Positions 52,239 through 54,100 of a stretch of 54,100 nucleotides of DNA are shown here, one piece after another. The stretch's first letter is position 1. Every line of letters begins with the position of its first letter. The stretch spans positions 1 through 54,100 of the forward strand of contig NZ_JAMBPR010000062.1 in assembly GCF_024206475.1 (NCBI RefSeq), read 5' to 3'. A program made the translations under genes and the position numbers. The notes under the pieces were generated by a model. It was not told where the DNA came from. It saw nothing but the letters and a program-made list of their open reading frames with translations, and searched no databases. Source of the stretch: Paraburkholderia sp. CNPSo 3274. GTDB lineage: Bacteria > Pseudomonadota > Gammaproteobacteria > Burkholderiales > Burkholderiaceae.

Positions 52239-52383
52239 GGATATGCCCTCCTCTCGTTGACGGCCTCTCGAAATGTTGTGCAACGCGCACCGCTTCTAAG
52301 CGGCGGTGAACCAGACCAACAGCACCATGATGACAAAAAGGTTGAGCGCTGGCGGCCTGTCCAAAAGGCATAAGACATAGGGC

Positions 52384-52411
52384 AAAAAAAAGTCCCGCAC
52401 ACAGGCGGGAC
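52384..52411 (-). terminator. Intrinsic terminator of DUF2863 gene
   Basis: On the minus strand gtcccgc (52405-52411) pairs with gcgggac (52392-52398), followed by eight T. It ends the DUF2863 gene on the left. Confidence 0.85.
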
Positions 52412-52434
52412 CGGGTAGGAATTTGGGCGTTGTC

Positions 52435-53649
52435 CTAGTGGAAGTGTGGTTGTACGGGCTCAGCATCTTCTGGCATCTCGGCGTGGACGATCTCGCCGAG
52501 TGGATCCGCATAGAGCGGCACGCCGCAGTCATCGCAATATTCCGGCTCGAAGCGGCCAGCGTGACGACGGATGTCGGTGATGCCCGATTCCTTCAGCAGT
52601 GCAACGATCTCTTCGAGCGGACCGCTGCTGACATTCTCTTCGGTCGGTTCTTCGTCGATCTCGGCGTCGCCGTTCTCGCGGCCATAGAGCGGCCAGACCA
52701 CGCCATACAGCACGTCGTTGCTGCCGCGCTTCGTGAAAGCGATGCGGTATTCGTCGATACGGCGCTCGCCGAAGCCGGCGACGACGGCGCGCAAGTCCTG
52801 AGCGCCTGCGCCGATCGTGTCGAGCAGATAGCGCACGGCGGTGCGGATCGTGTGCGGGCGCACGCGCTCGTCCGCGTCGCGGCAGGCGGAGTAGTAGGCG
52901 TCCGGCAGCAGGCACTCGAACTCGCAGCCCGGCATGACGACGGCAAGGTTGGCGCCGCCCTGGGTGGCCCATTGTTCCAGGCATTGACCGCGTTCGATGC
53001 GCGAGCCGTGCTCCTCTTCCTGCCAGCGGAAGAGCGGGGCGCCAACAGGAGCTGCGACGACGGCGAGCAGGAAACGCGGATCGGCGAGGATCGGCGACGT
53101 TTCCGGCAGTTCGCCCGAGCTGATTTTAGCCGGCGCGCCGCTCAGCGCCGCCTGCGTAAGCTGTTGTGCGAGGCGCCAGGTTTCGACATGGTGGCGTGGC
53201 AACTGGTCGATGCTATAGAGATAGGGGGCCATCGACACGCGTGTGCCGTTCGCGAGCACATGGGCCTGAAGATGGGTGCGCAGGGCGTCTGCCCCGTCGG
53301 CCTTCAGCGGGCCCGAAGGGATGACATAGCGCGTCCAGGCCAGCACTGGCGCGGCGACGAGCAGCGCCTCATATTGCGCGCCGTCGTGTTCGACGACGAA
53401 CGATTCGCTGTGCGTCTCGGCCATGTCAGCGAGCGCGCCGTAGGCGTCCGGATGATTCTGCTGCAGATGATCGAGCGCGGCGTCGAGCGTAGTCTGATTG
53501 CCGTTGCGCACGACCTTCGCTAGCAGCGTGTCGAGCTTTGCCTCCCAGAAGCGGTCTTCGGTGCGGCTGCCCGAGGCGAACAGGGCGAGCGAGAGGCCGA
53601 CGAGCTTGTCGGCGTCAGGAGGAAGGCGTTTGGCGATTCGCGAGCGCAT
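52435..53649 (-). CDS. DUF2863 family protein
   Basis: A 404-residue cytoplasmic protein starting MRSRIAKRLPPDADKLVGLS, the conserved DUF2863 N-terminus. It has no membrane segment. Near the C-terminus there is a C-x-x-C motif (YCDDCGVPLYADP) that could bind zinc, and the protein ends in a His-rich HFH. The family is essentially limited to betaproteobacteria and its function is unknown. A minus-strand -10 box TAGAAT (reverse complement of 53682-53687) lies about 35 bases upstream; no good -35 accompanies it. Terminated at 52384-52411. Confidence 0.85.
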   Translation of the reverse strand: MRSRIAKRLPPDADKLVGLSLALFASGSRTEDRFWEAKLDTLLAKVVRNGNQTTLDAALDHLQQNHPDAYGALADMAETHSESFVVEHDGAQYEALLVAAPVLAWTRYVIPSGPLKADGADALRTHLQAHVLANGTRVSMAPYLYSIDQLPRHHVETWRLAQQLTQAALSGAPAKISSGELPETSPILADPRFLLAVVAAPVGAPLFRWQEEEHGSRIERGQCLEQWATQGGANLAVVMPGCEFECLLPDAYYSACRDADERVRPHTIRTAVRYLLDTIGAGAQDLRAVVAGFGERRIDEYRIAFTKRGSNDVLYGVVWPLYGRENGDAEIDEEPTEENVSSGPLEEIVALLKESGITDIRRHAGRFEPEYCDDCGVPLYADPLGEIVHAEMPEDAEPVQPHFH

Positions 53650-53865
53650 AAATCCGTGAGTTGGGGTGCAGAGAACCCCATATTCTAGTCGGTTCCGCGC
53701 GCGCCATCGGATTGGGCAGCAGGAGCGCGTCGGATCGGCACGGGCGCGCTGCTGGATCGTGGTTGCTGCGGAGCCGGAAGGCATCGGCCGGACGCACTAT
53801 GGCGACTACTACTTGAGGTAGGCGAGCCGTGTTTAGCCTATTCTGTTAGCCCGTCAAAAAACCGC

Positions 53866-53894
53866 TTGCAAGATGTCGCTTGCGTGACTAGAAT
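53866..53894 (+). promoter_or_regulatory. Strong sigma70 promoter P1 (rRNA-type)
   Basis: TTGCAA (53866-53871) and TAGAAT (53889-53894) are 17 bases apart, preceded by an A-rich stretch that could serve as an UP element. It is the first of two tandem promoters reading out of the right edge. Confidence 0.6.
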
Positions 53895-54018
53895 TCCGGT
53901 CTTTCGCGCTTTCGATGAAGGCGCGGGGAGACGGGAAGCCCGGGCGAAAGCCTTGTGGCGACTGGGTCTGCGGGTGATTCGAAGTTGAGCGGCAGGTTGA
54001 ACGAAGTTAAAAAACCTG

Positions 54019-54047
54019 TTGACAGATCGCCGGGCAGTCTTCATAAT
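54019..54047 (+). promoter_or_regulatory. Strong sigma70 promoter P2 (rRNA-type)
   Basis: TTGACA (54019-54024) and CATAAT (54042-54047) are 17 bases apart, the -35 being a perfect consensus. An A-rich run (54009-54014) precedes it. The sequence after the -10, with a gctgc/gcagc hairpin near 54058-54071, resembles leaders of Burkholderia 16S rRNA operons, so an rrn operon probably begins just outside the window. Confidence 0.65.
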
Positions 54048-54100
54048 CTCGTTTCTCTGCTGCAGACGCAGCAACGCAGAAAGAAGCCGGTAGTTAAGTG

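Larger units (their letters stand above)
53650..54100. other. Right-edge region without genes
   Basis: After the DUF2863 start the sequence holds two plus-strand promoters and no open frame with coding features; a 78-codon minus-strand frame overlaps both promoters and lacks family features. This is expected upstream of a stable RNA operon. Confidence 0.6.

Noticed and set aside
53838..54074. 78-codon ORF on the minus strand at the right edge
   Set aside because: It overlaps two strong plus-strand promoters, has no ribosome site or recognisable domain, and lies where a stable RNA leader is expected.

Overview
The window is high-GC (Burkholderia-like codon use) and carries the chromosome 1 housekeeping block typical of Burkholderia/Paraburkholderia: an ilvIHC–psd–pssA–leuA cluster, rpsO–pnp, tpiA–secG–tRNA-Leu and a 14-gene nuoA-N operon, followed by acyl-CoA catabolism genes. 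Protein sequences, gene order and the DUF3106/DUF3619/DUF2818/DUF2863 families all point to a betaproteobacterium of the Burkholderiaceae, most likely Paraburkholderia. This is a judgement from recalled family sequences and synteny, not a database search. I see no insertion sequence, prophage, integrase or CRISPR array.

Layout. 1-2801 (minus strand): a small cassette reading ECF sigma factor, DUF3619 membrane protein, DUF3106 protein and RDD protein. 3023-10351 (plus): branched-chain amino acid synthesis (acetolactate synthase large and small subunits, ketol-acid reductoisomerase, later isopropylmalate synthase), interrupted by the two phosphatidylethanolamine genes psd and pssA. leuA is preceded by what looks like a leader-peptide attenuator whose short ORF starts about at the predicted transcription start. 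10373-12412: a BamE-like lipoprotein (minus) and an orphan periplasmic amino-acid binding protein. 12432-15400: ribosomal protein S15 and PNPase, with a long double-stranded stem in the pnp leader. 15509-18212: quinone oxidoreductase, triosephosphate isomerase, SecG and tRNA-Leu(GAG).

18326-33663 is the complete respiratory complex I operon nuoABCDEFGHIJKLMN, ending in a DUF2818 gene that overlaps nuoN by one base. A Nudix hydrolase and a DUF1178 protein follow. 35120-38431 (plus) holds two adjacent acyl-CoA dehydrogenases and two adjacent MaoC-type hydratases. They converge on 44955-38511 (minus), a run of 3-hydroxyacyl-CoA dehydrogenase, enoyl-CoA hydratase/isomerase, histidine phosphatase, APH-type kinase, acyl-CoA dehydrogenase and glutathione transferase. 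The kinase plus dehydrogenase pair resembles the split form of ACAD10/ACAD11 and the LvaA/LvaC pair, so a 4-hydroxyacyl-CoA degradation route is a reasonable hypothesis.

45064-53649 has single-gene functions: a second GST, a YbdL-type aminotransferase, a PIN protein, YaaA, an M14 carboxypeptidase, a secreted protein with a histone-like tail, a LuxR-type regulator joined to a CbiM-like permease, and a DUF2863 protein. The right edge carries two strong tandem sigma70 promoters reading out of the window, as expected just upstream of an rRNA operon; the rRNA itself is not in the window.
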